Below, piece after piece: positions 51,332-59,535 of a stretch of 64,000 nucleotides of DNA. A program made the position numbers and the translations under genes. The stretch covers positions 264,501 through 328,500 of the forward strand of contig NZ_AP026968.1 of the NCBI RefSeq assembly GCF_037076355.1. The letters are read 5' to 3'. The stretch's first letter is position 1. Each line of letters begins with the position of its first letter. Source of the stretch: Streptococcus parapneumoniae. GTDB taxonomy: Bacteria; Bacillota; Bacilli; Lactobacillales; Streptococcaceae. Under the pieces are notes generated by a model. It was not told the DNA's origin. It saw only the letters and a list, made by a program, of their open reading frames with translations, and did not search any database.

Positions 51332-51745
51332 ATGGAACAAACATTTTTTATCATTAAACCAGACGGTGTAAAAAGAGGATTAGTAGGCGAAGTCTTGAAA
51401 CGCATCGAACAACGTGGATTTACAATCGAAAAATTGGAGTTGCGTACACAGCTTTCAGAAGAGTTGATTGACCAGCACTATCAGGACTTGGTTGGTCAGA
51501 GTTTTTATCCACCGATTCGTGAATTTATGACTTCAGGCCCAGTTCTTGTGGGTGTCATTTCAGGTCCCGAAGTAATCGAAACTTGGCGGACTATGATGGG
51601 GGCAACTCGTCCAGAAGAAGCTTTACCAGGAACGATTCGAGGTGATTTTGCAAAAGCTGCTAGTGAAAACCAAGCTATTCAAAATGTTGTACATGGTTCA
51701 GATTCAGAAGAGTCAGCTAAGCGAGAAATTGCTCTTTGGTTTTAA
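51332..51745 (+). CDS. ndk: nucleoside diphosphate kinase
   Basis: A 137-residue NDP kinase. It opens [19 protein letters not shown], and the phosphorylated His121 lies in NVVHGSDS. It equilibrates nucleoside di- and triphosphates. The start at 51332 follows AAGGAGACAGGT. The longer frame from 51269 reads into the BOX element and is rejected. Its transcript would carry the BOX in its leader if started upstream. Confidence 0.95.
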   Translation: MEQTFFIIKPDGVKRGLVGEVLKRIEQRGFTIEKLELRTQLSEELIDQHYQDLVGQSFYPPIREFMTSGPVLVGVISGPEVIETWRTMMGATRPEEALPGTIRGDFAKAASENQAIQNVVHGSDSEESAKREIALWF

Positions 51746-51817
51746 GAGTGGATTGGCTCAATCAATTGGTTAAAAGCTCATTTGAATAGAAAGTATAGTC
51801 AATTAGTTTAAGACATG

Positions 51818-51862
51818 ACGCATAATATCAAATTTTTTAGTTTTTGATATGGTGCGTTTTTT
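51818..51862 (+). terminator. intrinsic terminator after ndk
   Basis: ACGCATAATATCAAA and TTTGATATGGTGCGT form a long stem, followed by TTTTTTG. Confidence 0.85.
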
Positions 51863-51865
51863 GAT

Positions 51866-52054
51866 TAAGTGACTATTAGTTCGTCTCGCTCCGTTAGGTG
51901 CGAGACAAAAAAACACCCGCTATGCGGGTGCGCGTCGAAGGTTATACCAAAAAACTCCAAACGCGATACAATAAAGGTGTTCAAGCCAATTGTAAAGCGA
52001 AAGGAGAAAAATATGGCACAAAAGGTTCTTTTGTCCTGTTCTTGTTTCAATTGA
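51866..52054 (+). mobile_element. probable IS200-like left-end remnant
   Basis: Two compact hairpins (GTCTCGC...GCGAGAC and CACCCGC-TAT-GCGGGTG) precede a GCGAAAGGAG site and ATG at 52013 encoding MAQK, after which the frame ends within nine codons. Hairpin left end plus a short transposase start fits an IS200/IS605-type element truncated after its first codons. The 333-bp direct repeat begins exactly where it stops. This identification is from memory of such elements and is not certain. Confidence 0.4.
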
Positions 52055-52383
52055 CTATATTTCTATACTTTTTCTTCCTTTCTCTGTGAAAACCGCAAGT
52101 TTTTCACACTTTTTCTCAATGATTTCAATACTGAAACAACATCTTTCCAGAACTTCAATAATTTCTTTTTGTGTTAAATCATTATTTAACTAAATCTTTG
52201 GAGGCAATACGTTTTCAAATCTACTTTTTACCATAGATTTTGAGCCTTCAACACAGATTACTAAGCCAAAAATGCTCTAAATTTTTGAAATTCTAATAAA
52301 TCCCACTCAACTTCATCATCATCTTTGACTTTCACAATATCTCCCTCAAAATAACATGGAATAAAGATAGTTTTCTTTTGAAA
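52051..52383 (-). repeat. direct repeat copy 1 (about 330 bp) downstream of the first ABC module
   Basis: It runs from TTGACTATATTTCTATAC to TTTTCTTTTGAAA and matches 55485-55809 with only scattered substitutions and small indels (one of 9 bases). On the minus strand both copies contain the same decayed coding pieces, e.g. VKVKDDDEVEWDLLEFQK then a stop, and DLTQKEIIEVLERCC. So it looks like the tail of a lost gene. Unique sequence 52384-52470 has a GTAGGAG/CTCCTAC hairpin. Confidence 0.9.
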
Positions 52384-52470
52384 CGGTTGTAGGAGGAAAA
52401 TCTCTCCTACACTATTATTGATTCATGATAATATTTCAGTAACTCATGGTGCAATTAAAAACAAGGATTT

Positions 52471-53103
52471 TTATTTCAGACGATCCATCGTGAACACTTC
52501 ATCAGCCATCTCCCAAATTGCCGGATTATGTGTTGCGATAATGATTAGCCTATTATCATCTCGAAGAGATAGCAAAATCTCCATAATCAACTGAGAGGTT
52601 GCTGGGTCTATTGAAGCTGTTGGCTCATCTGCCAGAATAAAGGGTGGATTCTTTAAGATAACTTTTGCCAAGGCAACCCGTTGCGATTCTCCGCCCGATA
52701 ACTCAAAGATGCGCTTATCTAGGTCAAGATAATCCAGGCCGACCTGTTCTAAAGCCTGCTTCTGCCTCAACCGCCGTTCCGCCCGACTCAACTTTTGACC
52801 AATGAGACCTAGCTTAAGGTTTTCTTCAATACTTTGGTTTTCAATTAAGCCAAAGTTCTGGAAGAGGTAGCCCAATTCGTGACGAAAAAAATCACTCGAT
52901 TTATAATTGGCCAAGTCTTTACCTCGGTAAAAAATCGTCCCATCATAAGATTCTAATTTCCCAATCATGTTCATCAAGGTTGTTTTTCCGCTACCACTTG
53001 AACCAATTAAGGCATAGACTTTTCCAGCCTCAAATGTCATTGAAAGATTCGAAAATAACTCTCGTTCTCCAAAAGATTTACTCACCTGTTTAAGTTCAAT
53101 CAT
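52471..53103 (-). CDS. lactococcin-972-type bacteriocin ABC transporter ATPase (module 1)
   Basis: A 210-residue compact ABC ATPase. Walker A GSSGSGKTT is near residue 35, the signature LSGGESQRVALA near 138, Walker B FILADEPTASID near 158, and the switch His in IIATHNPAI. It starts 1 nt after the multi-TM gene, a coupling seen in lactococcin-972 loci where ATPase and membrane protein act in export or immunity. It is clearly diverged from the second copy at 55852. Its job in immunity or export is inference from neighbours. Confidence 0.8.
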   Translation of the reverse strand: MIELKQVSKSFGERELFSNLSMTFEAGKVYALIGSSGSGKTTLMNMIGKLESYDGTIFYRGKDLANYKSSDFFRHELGYLFQNFGLIENQSIEENLKLGLIGQKLSRAERRLRQKQALEQVGLDYLDLDKRIFELSGGESQRVALAKVILKNPPFILADEPTASIDPATSQLIMEILLSLRDDNRLIIIATHNPAIWEMADEVFTMDRLK

Positions 53104-53104
53104 A

Positions 53105-55120
53105 TTAACCTCCCTTCAAAACAAGCATGGACATCTTGTTTTCTTTCTGCATTTGGACATGTAACTGTAAAAGAGATAGACCAGTAAAGAGTAACGAGAC
53201 TAAGAAAGCAACTACTATCTCTACCATAAGAAATACACTCGCAACAAATCCCAGTAAAAACACACCCAGTTGAGCAAAGAGATAAGTGCGATGGATTTCT
53301 AAGAACCTGAGACCTGCAATGCGTTTGATAAAAATGGCACGTCTAAATTCTTCAAAGTAGAGCCTATTCATAGTGTTAAACAACAAAATTGAAGTTGCAA
53401 TCCCAAGCACAGCTCCTGCTAGCATTACCCAACGTTCCCTCTGTATATTATCCAATAATGTGATGTAGTTGTGGTAACCTGTTTGCATTTCTGAGACCCA
53501 ATTTTCAATGCCTTGTCTCTGGATAAGCTCCTGGGCATCAGACAATTGATTAAAGAGAACGTAGTTCTGTACTGCGTCTACCCAAAACAAAACGGACTGT
53601 GGACCAGTTGATTGGGGTGTTATAACAATGATGACTGGATCTTTCAAAAACTGCTGGTAAGAAATAGGGGTCGTATTATACACAAAACGATCCTGACCTG
53701 ATTCCAAATAACCTACCGTAGCAGTCATTTGCTGTCGTTCATCTTGACTAGACATGCGACTGGTTAAGTCGTCTTCAAAAACAGATTTATAATGTTCTTC
53801 CTCTGAACGGAGGTGTTCAGGCAGCAATAAGACAAACTCCCCTACATCAAGGTGATTCATCTTTTGCTCAATAGTTGTATCTACAGGAATGTTTTGACGC
53901 TCCAAGTATTGCGGTGTGACGATAAGGACATTGCCATTCGGGCTGTAATCGTGCCATTCTGTAGAGGTTGTCAAGTTTTTGGAGGAAGCCATGCCATTTT
54001 GCAAAGTACGGTCAATTAACTGGTGTCTAGATAAGAAAGCCTTTTGTTCTGAAACAGCCAGATCCATCAATTGATACCAAGTTCTGAATTTCCTTTGAGC
54101 TTGTTCATCAAAACCAGGACTCGTTCCTTCACGGCTGATTGATAGGGTAATCAGTTGCCTTTCCTGGCTCCAAGCCTCTTGTCCAATCCGATGCTGTTGC
54201 CAGGCTTGGGAATACTTTAAGCTACTCCCTATTCCCAGCGTTACAATAATAATCGCTAATAGTTGACCGATTAAAATCAAATTAATGATTCCTCTGACAG
54301 GCACTTGCCCTTTTATAATCTGCATCAGGTGTATCTTTTTTATCCCAACTGCGAAGAGTTGAGCGAAAAACAGGGAGATCGACAACAAGATGAGATTATA
54401 ACTGAGCAAGCCTGCTCCTATGGTCATTAGGGATTGCGTTGGAAGCGACAGAATTTTTTGCATAAGAATGGCGAGCACGCCAGCTAAACTGAAACCAACA
54501 GCTATCCCTTTCAAATCCTCACCAACTGGTCTAAGGAAAATGGACCACCGTTTCTCTCCTGAAATGAGACGAATGCCCGACGACCGTAATTGGCTAATTT
54601 GACTAATTAAAGTCAGTGCTCCAAAGGTTAAGATGAAAATCAATAGACTGATTAACTGAAATCCGTTACTAAAGATAGCCATTAACGTAGATAGTTTAGA
54701 TAGAATTGTCAGGTGCATGTTAGTCAAGCCAAGTTGACTTAGCTCCTCCCTTAGCAAGTGAATATCTAGGTTTCCATCGAATACAAAATAGTTTGTTTCA
54801 ACACTACTACTTTGAGCATCTTCTAGATTTTTTTCCTGTAGCCCATCAGGCAACTTTCCGTCTCCAAAGGTCGTATAAGAAAAAACTGTAGTACCTTCTG
54901 AGTTAGGATCTTGGTGTTGAATCGCAATAAAGCTATCTGTTTCTTCTGCTAGTTTTTCCAAGCGTGTAGCAACATGCTGAAAAGTTGTTTCAGGGGAAGA
55001 ATCATGTACAACAACGTTGGGGTAATAATGGGAGACATATGTATCAGTCCAAATGGTAAATACCCAAACAAAGAACAAACTAGCAAGCAGGTTGGATATG
55101 AGTATAAATAATTTTTTCAT
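53105..55120 (-). CDS. bacteriocin-associated integral membrane protein (module 1)
   Basis: A 671-residue protein. It has an N-terminal helix (residues 4-24), a long extracellular segment, helix clusters near 155-180, 205-265 and 280-300, a second extracellular region (about 310-550), and three C-terminal helices. This layout matches the large bacteriocin-associated membrane proteins of lactococcin-972 loci. AAGGAATGCACT precedes the ATG. No bacteriocin gene is intact directly upstream; the 364-nt gap holds only a possible aborted reading frame. Confidence 0.75.
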   Translation of the reverse strand: MKKLFILISNLLASLFFVWVFTIWTDTYVSHYYPNVVVHDSSPETTFQHVATRLEKLAEETDSFIAIQHQDPNSEGTTVFSYTTFGDGKLPDGLQEKNLEDAQSSSVETNYFVFDGNLDIHLLREELSQLGLTNMHLTILSKLSTLMAIFSNGFQLISLLIFILTFGALTLISQISQLRSSGIRLISGEKRWSIFLRPVGEDLKGIAVGFSLAGVLAILMQKILSLPTQSLMTIGAGLLSYNLILLSISLFFAQLFAVGIKKIHLMQIIKGQVPVRGIINLILIGQLLAIIIVTLGIGSSLKYSQAWQQHRIGQEAWSQERQLITLSISREGTSPGFDEQAQRKFRTWYQLMDLAVSEQKAFLSRHQLIDRTLQNGMASSKNLTTSTEWHDYSPNGNVLIVTPQYLERQNIPVDTTIEQKMNHLDVGEFVLLLPEHLRSEEEHYKSVFEDDLTSRMSSQDERQQMTATVGYLESGQDRFVYNTTPISYQQFLKDPVIIVITPQSTGPQSVLFWVDAVQNYVLFNQLSDAQELIQRQGIENWVSEMQTGYHNYITLLDNIQRERWVMLAGAVLGIATSILLFNTMNRLYFEEFRRAIFIKRIAGLRFLEIHRTYLFAQLGVFLLGFVASVFLMVEIVVAFLVSLLFTGLSLLQLHVQMQKENKMSMLVLKGG

Positions 55121-55235
55121 AGTGCATTCCTTATTCTAAAACAGAGGGCAGAAATACCCCTGACCTCTATAAACTAACAAGCTTACTAAACTATTGATAA
55201 AAGAATCTTCTTCAATTATTCTTTACCATCCCGCA

Positions 55236-55250
55236 TCAAATTTTTAACAT
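55236..55250 (-). pseudogene. aborted small reading frame with a strong ribosome site
   Basis: On the minus strand, an AGAGGAGGAATAAT site precedes ATG TTA AAA ATT TGA, giving only MLKI. TATAAT on the minus strand lies about 80 nt upstream. A well-formed start region with no frame, placed where a bacteriocin gene is expected in module 1, suggests a decayed gene. The rest of 55121-55484 shows no gene. Confidence 0.35.
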
Positions 55251-55484
55251 ATTATTCCTCCTCTGAATGAAATATTATGAAAATGAGCGAAATGCAACTA
55301 CATATTTTAATTAGAAATCTCAGTCTGAATTATAGTATCCTATTTTTTCCTCCGTTCTAACTGCACGTTCCTTTCTACAGACAGAGACCTAATTTTATAA
55401 ATCAATCTTAAATACTTTAGATTTTGTAACTCATCATTTTCAACAGTTGGTTAGCTATGAAAGCATTTTATCAAACATCTCCAT

Positions 55485-55809
55485 TTGACTATATTTCTAT
55501 ACTTTTTCTTCCTTTCTCTGTGAAAATCGCAAGTTTTTCCCACCTTTTCTCAATACTGAAACAACATCTTTCCAGAACTTCAATAATTTCTTTTTGTGTT
55601 AAATCATTATTTAACTAAATCTTTGGAGGCAATACGTTTTCAAAGCTACTTTTTTACCATAGATTTTGAGCCTTCAACATATATTACTAAGCCAAAAATG
55701 CTCTAAATTTTTGAAATTCTAATAAATCTCACTCAACTTCATCATCATCTTTGACTTTCACAATATCTCCCTCAAAATAACATGGAATAAAGATAGTTTT
55801 CTTTTGAAA
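55485..55809 (-). repeat. direct repeat copy 2 (about 325 bp) downstream of the second ABC module
   Basis: It starts TTGACTATATTTCTATAC and ends TTTTCTTTTGAAA, as copy 1. It differs mainly by loss of nine bases near 55550 and a few substitutions. It contains the same stop-interrupted coding pieces on the minus strand. It lies 42 nt after the stop of the second ATPase gene. Confidence 0.9.
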
Positions 55810-55851
55810 TGGGTTCAGAAGTAACCGTATCAAGTGCTAATAATGGTTGAG

Positions 55852-56508
55852 TTAATTTACAAGAACCGACTCCAGTGAAATGATCCTATCACATTGCCGT
55901 GCTTGCTCCATGTTATGTGTAACAACTAAAATTGTTTTACCAAATTGATCTCTCAAAGTTCGAATCAAATCGAATGATTTTTGAGACATTTCAGGATCTA
56001 ACGATCCGGTTGGTTCATCTGCTAGGACAATATCTCCGGGCTTTAAAATAGCTCTCACAATCGCAATTCTCTGCTGTTCACCTCCCGATAATTCATTGAT
56101 TTTACTATTTAACCGATTTTGTAGACCAACAAATTCTAGCGTTTCCTTGATTCTCTGCTCTTTCTCCTGTCTAGAGAAATTTGAAAAAGTCATGGCAAGC
56201 ATCAGGTTATCTTTCACACTAGATGTAGAAATGAGTGCATTGGATTGAAAAAGATAGTTGATGACATTCCTTCGATAATGAACTGCTGATTGCGAATTTA
56301 CCTTAGGCAAAACTTTTCCGTTGATTAGGATTTTACCACTGTCAACAGTATCCAATAGTCCAATCATATTGAGGATAGTCGATTTTCCAGAACCAGAAGG
56401 TCCTACTAAAGCTACAAATTCATTTTCCTCAATATCAAAGCTTAAGTCTTTGAAAATTTCTCTTGAACCAAATTGTTTTGATACATTTTGTACTGAAATT
56501 CTAGACAT
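55852..56508 (-). CDS. lactococcin-972-type bacteriocin ABC transporter ATPase (module 2)
   Basis: A 218-residue ABC ATPase. Walker A GPSGSGKST is near residue 36, LSGGEQQRIAIV near 140, Walker B DIVLADEPTGSLD near 160 and VVTHNMEQA near 190. It follows the membrane protein gene by 4 nt. It is much less similar to the module 1 ATPase than the flanking repeats are to each other. It is probably co-expressed with the bacteriocin gene at 58711 as export or self-protection machinery. Confidence 0.82.
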   Translation of the reverse strand: MSRISVQNVSKQFGSREIFKDLSFDIEENEFVALVGPSGSGKSTILNMIGLLDTVDSGKILINGKVLPKVNSQSAVHYRRNVINYLFQSNALISTSSVKDNLMLAMTFSNFSRQEKEQRIKETLEFVGLQNRLNSKINELSGGEQQRIAIVRAILKPGDIVLADEPTGSLDPEMSQKSFDLIRTLRDQFGKTILVVTHNMEQARQCDRIISLESVLVN

Positions 56509-56512
56509 GAGA

Positions 56513-58714
56513 TTACTCCTTAAATGATTGTATGATACTCTCTCCTTCTTTACGGAACAAACTGAAGTAAAGAAGCATTATCTGAAAAGCAAATGTAGCT
56601 AGTGTCATGACTATTCCCAACTTAGAACCCACCAAGATAGAAACGATTAGTTCCATCACAGAAAAACTAATAATGAGAGAAACCACACCAATATATCTTT
56701 TCCATGGTGAGAATCCCATAAAGTATTGAACATACAATTTTTCTTCAAATAACAAGCGGTACATTAAGACAAAACTCCAGAAAATAGCCATCATCGTAAT
56801 GATGATAATCGCTATAATCGTGCCGAAAAGATAAAATGTATAACTCAGATCTTTTTGAAGACCATTGATAAAGTTCTTGACAGTTGTAAAACTCAACCGA
56901 TTATCCGTTAAATCTGGAAATTCTGTTTCTAAAACGGACACTACCTGTTCCATTGTTTCCCTATCACGAATCTTCAAAAGACCATTATAGCCGCTGACAA
57001 CTAAGTTTGCCGACTCCATGAAATATAGATTCTCTGGTGTTGAGACAAAAATAACTGGATTCTCACTAGTTGTACCATAAGAAATGGAATCTGACCAAGT
57101 AAATATTGGTCGAGACGGTTGGTAAACCTTGAACATAAATTTCTGATTTTCTGTGAAATTAGTTTGTAAATCTCCCGGTTTTACAGTGACACTTTCCTGT
57201 AAATAAGCCTTCATCGCCTCAAGTTCTTCTGTATTGAGCGTGTTAGGTAGAAGATAAAGTCTAGTACCATTCCTCATCTCTAGCAACTCCTCATCACTTA
57301 GGGGAATACCTAACTCTTGCAGGTAATTATAGGAGAATTTCAAATACCAAAATGGTTTTTTAGGGACATGTTGGTATGTCCCATAGACTGCATCAAGGTA
57401 CTCCTGATTAAGAAATTTTCCTTGGGCAATATAGACACCTGGAAGCTCAGATATACGCTGGTAAAAGTTATACATACTACGCTCAAGGGAATTTGTAGTT
57501 CCTGCATATGTACCTACATCATCTCCCTCAACAAAGCTGGAGATAACGTACATATCTTCAACATTTTTCCACTCCCTAGATACTTTCATATTCTCAATAA
57601 ACTGATTCGTTGGAGCATCTAAAGAGTAACTGACTGCGATTAACAAACCAGCTACCAAGGTATAGAATAACAAGCAGGTTACCATTAAAGGCTTCATTGG
57701 TAATTGTTTATGAATTGCGGCTAATGGAGAAACCGAATAAACAATAATCGTTGGAATAATGAATATCAATAGTAGCAACAAGACTGAGAGGCTGACTCCA
57801 GCAAAAACTAGAATAAACGATGATAAACCAAAACTAGACCAGCCTGACAACAACCAACTACATAAAGAGATAATTGGAATAATGTAGATTGAAAATAGTA
57901 GAGAATTTTTGAAAAAAGCAGACCATAATTCTTTTCTACCCCATCCTAAAAGAATCAATGTTCCGAAATGTTTAAAGGATTGAAGAACACAGATTAAGAA
58001 TAGGATCAGTAAAATGAGGGCATTTACTATGATGCTGATAGCAAGTGTTATTCCCCAAATTCCCTGATCAGTACTACTTCCAAAACTTTCTTTTGTCAAA
58101 TCCTCAACAGAAATACCTGACATCTTTGAAAGACGTAACAGAAAGTTATCTCTTGAGACAGCATCGTGGAGACCATTGATATGGTATATCCCATTAACCG
58201 TATTAGTGTTTTGGAAAGTATAATCTAATCGTTCAATGACTACAGGTATGCTAAATAATAAATTTGGAAGCTCGTAAAGCATATTATTTGAGCCTTTGTC
58301 AAGTCCAATAGTCATACTATTATCACTATGAGATAATAAATCTGCAAATTGTTGTTGTGAGACTACTATTTTACCCGTACTTTCAAAATCTGAAAAACCA
58401 GCAGAGCTACCAAGGATGTCTATATAAATCCTATTTAGACCTTCTCCTGTATCACTACTTTCAGAACGTTTTGTCCATATGGACAAGTCACTCTGTTCTA
58501 AAAAATAATTAAATACATCTTGTGATTGCTCTTCTGTTAACTTCTGAAGATAAACTGTTACAGTTTCGGAATGATGATTATAACTCTGCCATGACTGCTG
58601 ATACTGTAAACCTGCTAAAAAAATTGCTACCAGAGCAAGTAAGACACTCTGGATGGTAATCAAAAACAGGATTAAGTATCTCATTTTACCTAATAATATG
58701 TTTTTGTATGTCAT
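56513..58714 (-). CDS. bacteriocin-associated integral membrane protein (module 2)
   Basis: A 733-residue membrane protein. There is an N-terminal helix (residues about 9-31), an extracellular stretch to about 220, a helix cluster 225-375, a second extracellular part to about 625, and a terminal group of three helices near 635-725. It resembles the large membrane component that accompanies lactococcin-972-family peptides and is annotated as a possible immunity or export protein. Its ATG overlaps the bacteriocin stop by 4 nt (ATGA), which implies translational coupling. Confidence 0.8.
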   Translation of the reverse strand: MTYKNILLGKMRYLILFLITIQSVLLALVAIFLAGLQYQQSWQSYNHHSETVTVYLQKLTEEQSQDVFNYFLEQSDLSIWTKRSESSDTGEGLNRIYIDILGSSAGFSDFESTGKIVVSQQQFADLLSHSDNSMTIGLDKGSNNMLYELPNLLFSIPVVIERLDYTFQNTNTVNGIYHINGLHDAVSRDNFLLRLSKMSGISVEDLTKESFGSSTDQGIWGITLAISIIVNALILLILFLICVLQSFKHFGTLILLGWGRKELWSAFFKNSLLFSIYIIPIISLCSWLLSGWSSFGLSSFILVFAGVSLSVLLLLLIFIIPTIIVYSVSPLAAIHKQLPMKPLMVTCLLFYTLVAGLLIAVSYSLDAPTNQFIENMKVSREWKNVEDMYVISSFVEGDDVGTYAGTTNSLERSMYNFYQRISELPGVYIAQGKFLNQEYLDAVYGTYQHVPKKPFWYLKFSYNYLQELGIPLSDEELLEMRNGTRLYLLPNTLNTEELEAMKAYLQESVTVKPGDLQTNFTENQKFMFKVYQPSRPIFTWSDSISYGTTSENPVIFVSTPENLYFMESANLVVSGYNGLLKIRDRETMEQVVSVLETEFPDLTDNRLSFTTVKNFINGLQKDLSYTFYLFGTIIAIIIITMMAIFWSFVLMYRLLFEEKLYVQYFMGFSPWKRYIGVVSLIISFSVMELIVSILVGSKLGIVMTLATFAFQIMLLYFSLFRKEGESIIQSFKE

Positions 58715-59013
58715 AAGTACTTACCTACAATTCCAGTAACATTCAGCTGTACAGTTCCAATGAATTTAGAAACATGTGCTTCTACTCCAGGTGATTGCCA
58801 GCCTGAGAATGCCCCGTTAGCAGTTGATGAGTGTTCGTAAACACTAGACTGAACATTTGAATAGCTCCGAAGACCAGCAGTACGACCATAATTCCAATAA
58901 ACTGCAGTACCTTTATACCAAACTGTTGCAGCTGAAACAATCGAACCACCTGCACCAGCTAAAGTCAGTGTAAGTAAAGATGTTGTAATTATTTTTTTTA
59001 TGCTTTTCTTCAT
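58711..59013 (-). CDS. lactococcin-972-family bacteriocin precursor
   Basis: A 100-residue secreted peptide. It has a Sec signal (KKSIKKIITTSLLTLTLAG), with cleavage likely after Ala28 (VSA), giving a 72-residue mature peptide without cysteines. The mature part is rich in Tyr, Trp, Ser and Gly, and NVQSSVYEHSSTANG matches the conserved core of the family. Lactococcin 972 binds lipid II and blocks septum formation; whether this homologue does so is unknown. ATGAGGG is 8 nt before the start. It heads the operon with module 2. Confidence 0.82.
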   Translation of the reverse strand: MKKSIKKIITTSLLTLTLAGAGGSIVSAATVWYKGTAVYWNYGRTAGLRSYSNVQSSVYEHSSTANGAFSGWQSPGVEAHVSKFIGTVQLNVTGIVGKYL

Positions 59014-59112
59014 CGTAAAGCCCTCATTTCTTTCACTTAAAATCTAACAATAACAATGACTGCCTTTAGAAGTATCAACAAATCAAACCCTGCTACATTC
59101 GAATCACTTCTT

Positions 59113-59162
59113 TCTAATTAAAAATTAGATAAAACAGAAATACTATATAGTTAATAGTATTT
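59113..59162. promoter_or_regulatory. two inverted repeats between the bacteriocin and phrA genes
   Basis: TCTAATT-AAA-AATTAGA lies at 59113-59129. AAATACTAT and ATAGTATTT (9 bp each, 59138-59146 and 59154-59162) lie beside it. No U-tract follows either, so operator use is more likely than termination. The binding protein is unknown; the nearby TprA-like regulator is a candidate. Confidence 0.4.
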
Positions 59163-59177
59163 TCATCATTTAATCAA

Positions 59178-59345
59178 CTAATCAGCCTTCCCAACATCAA
59201 GACCATTGGACTTCTTTTGTGATTGCACTCGAATCTCCAATTGTTTATCCTTCTGAATAACTGTTGGTAAGGAATTGTGTTACTAAACGTAAAAACACCT
59301 AGTAATGCTAATATAGCTAATTTTTGAATTCCACGATTTTTTCAT
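59178..59345 (-). pseudogene. phrA: phrA signalling-peptide gene, broken by two frame changes
   Basis: The minus strand ends in codons for SNGLDVGKAD followed by TAG (59178-59210), the known PhrA pheromone sequence of pneumococcus. The preceding residues are KDKQLEIRVQSQKK. A signal-peptide-like hydrophobic part, LAILALLGVFTFSNTIP, is encoded at 59270-59320 but in another frame. The ATG at 59343-59345 (MKKSW) is back in the first frame, which meets TAG TAA after 20 codons. Two compensating one-base changes would explain this. The total of 168 nt gives the expected 55-56 codons. As written, no full PhrA can be made. Confidence 0.75.
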
Positions 59346-59535
59346 TCGTGAAACCCTTTTCTTTTTCGTTATCCTTATTTTAACAGATATATTTTATTTA
59401 GCCAAGCATTTTTATGTAATTTTTGACTTTTTTTTTTGTTTATTACCTTAAAGAATTATTTATTTCTTTAACTTGCTATTTTGAACTAAAAACTTTATAA
59501 TGAAATTAAGCAAATAGGAAGGTTTATTATCTTTA

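Noticed and set aside
55485..55809. Direct repeat considered as a functional gene
   Set aside because: Both copies carry the same in-frame stops, so no continuous frame longer than about 45 codons exists.
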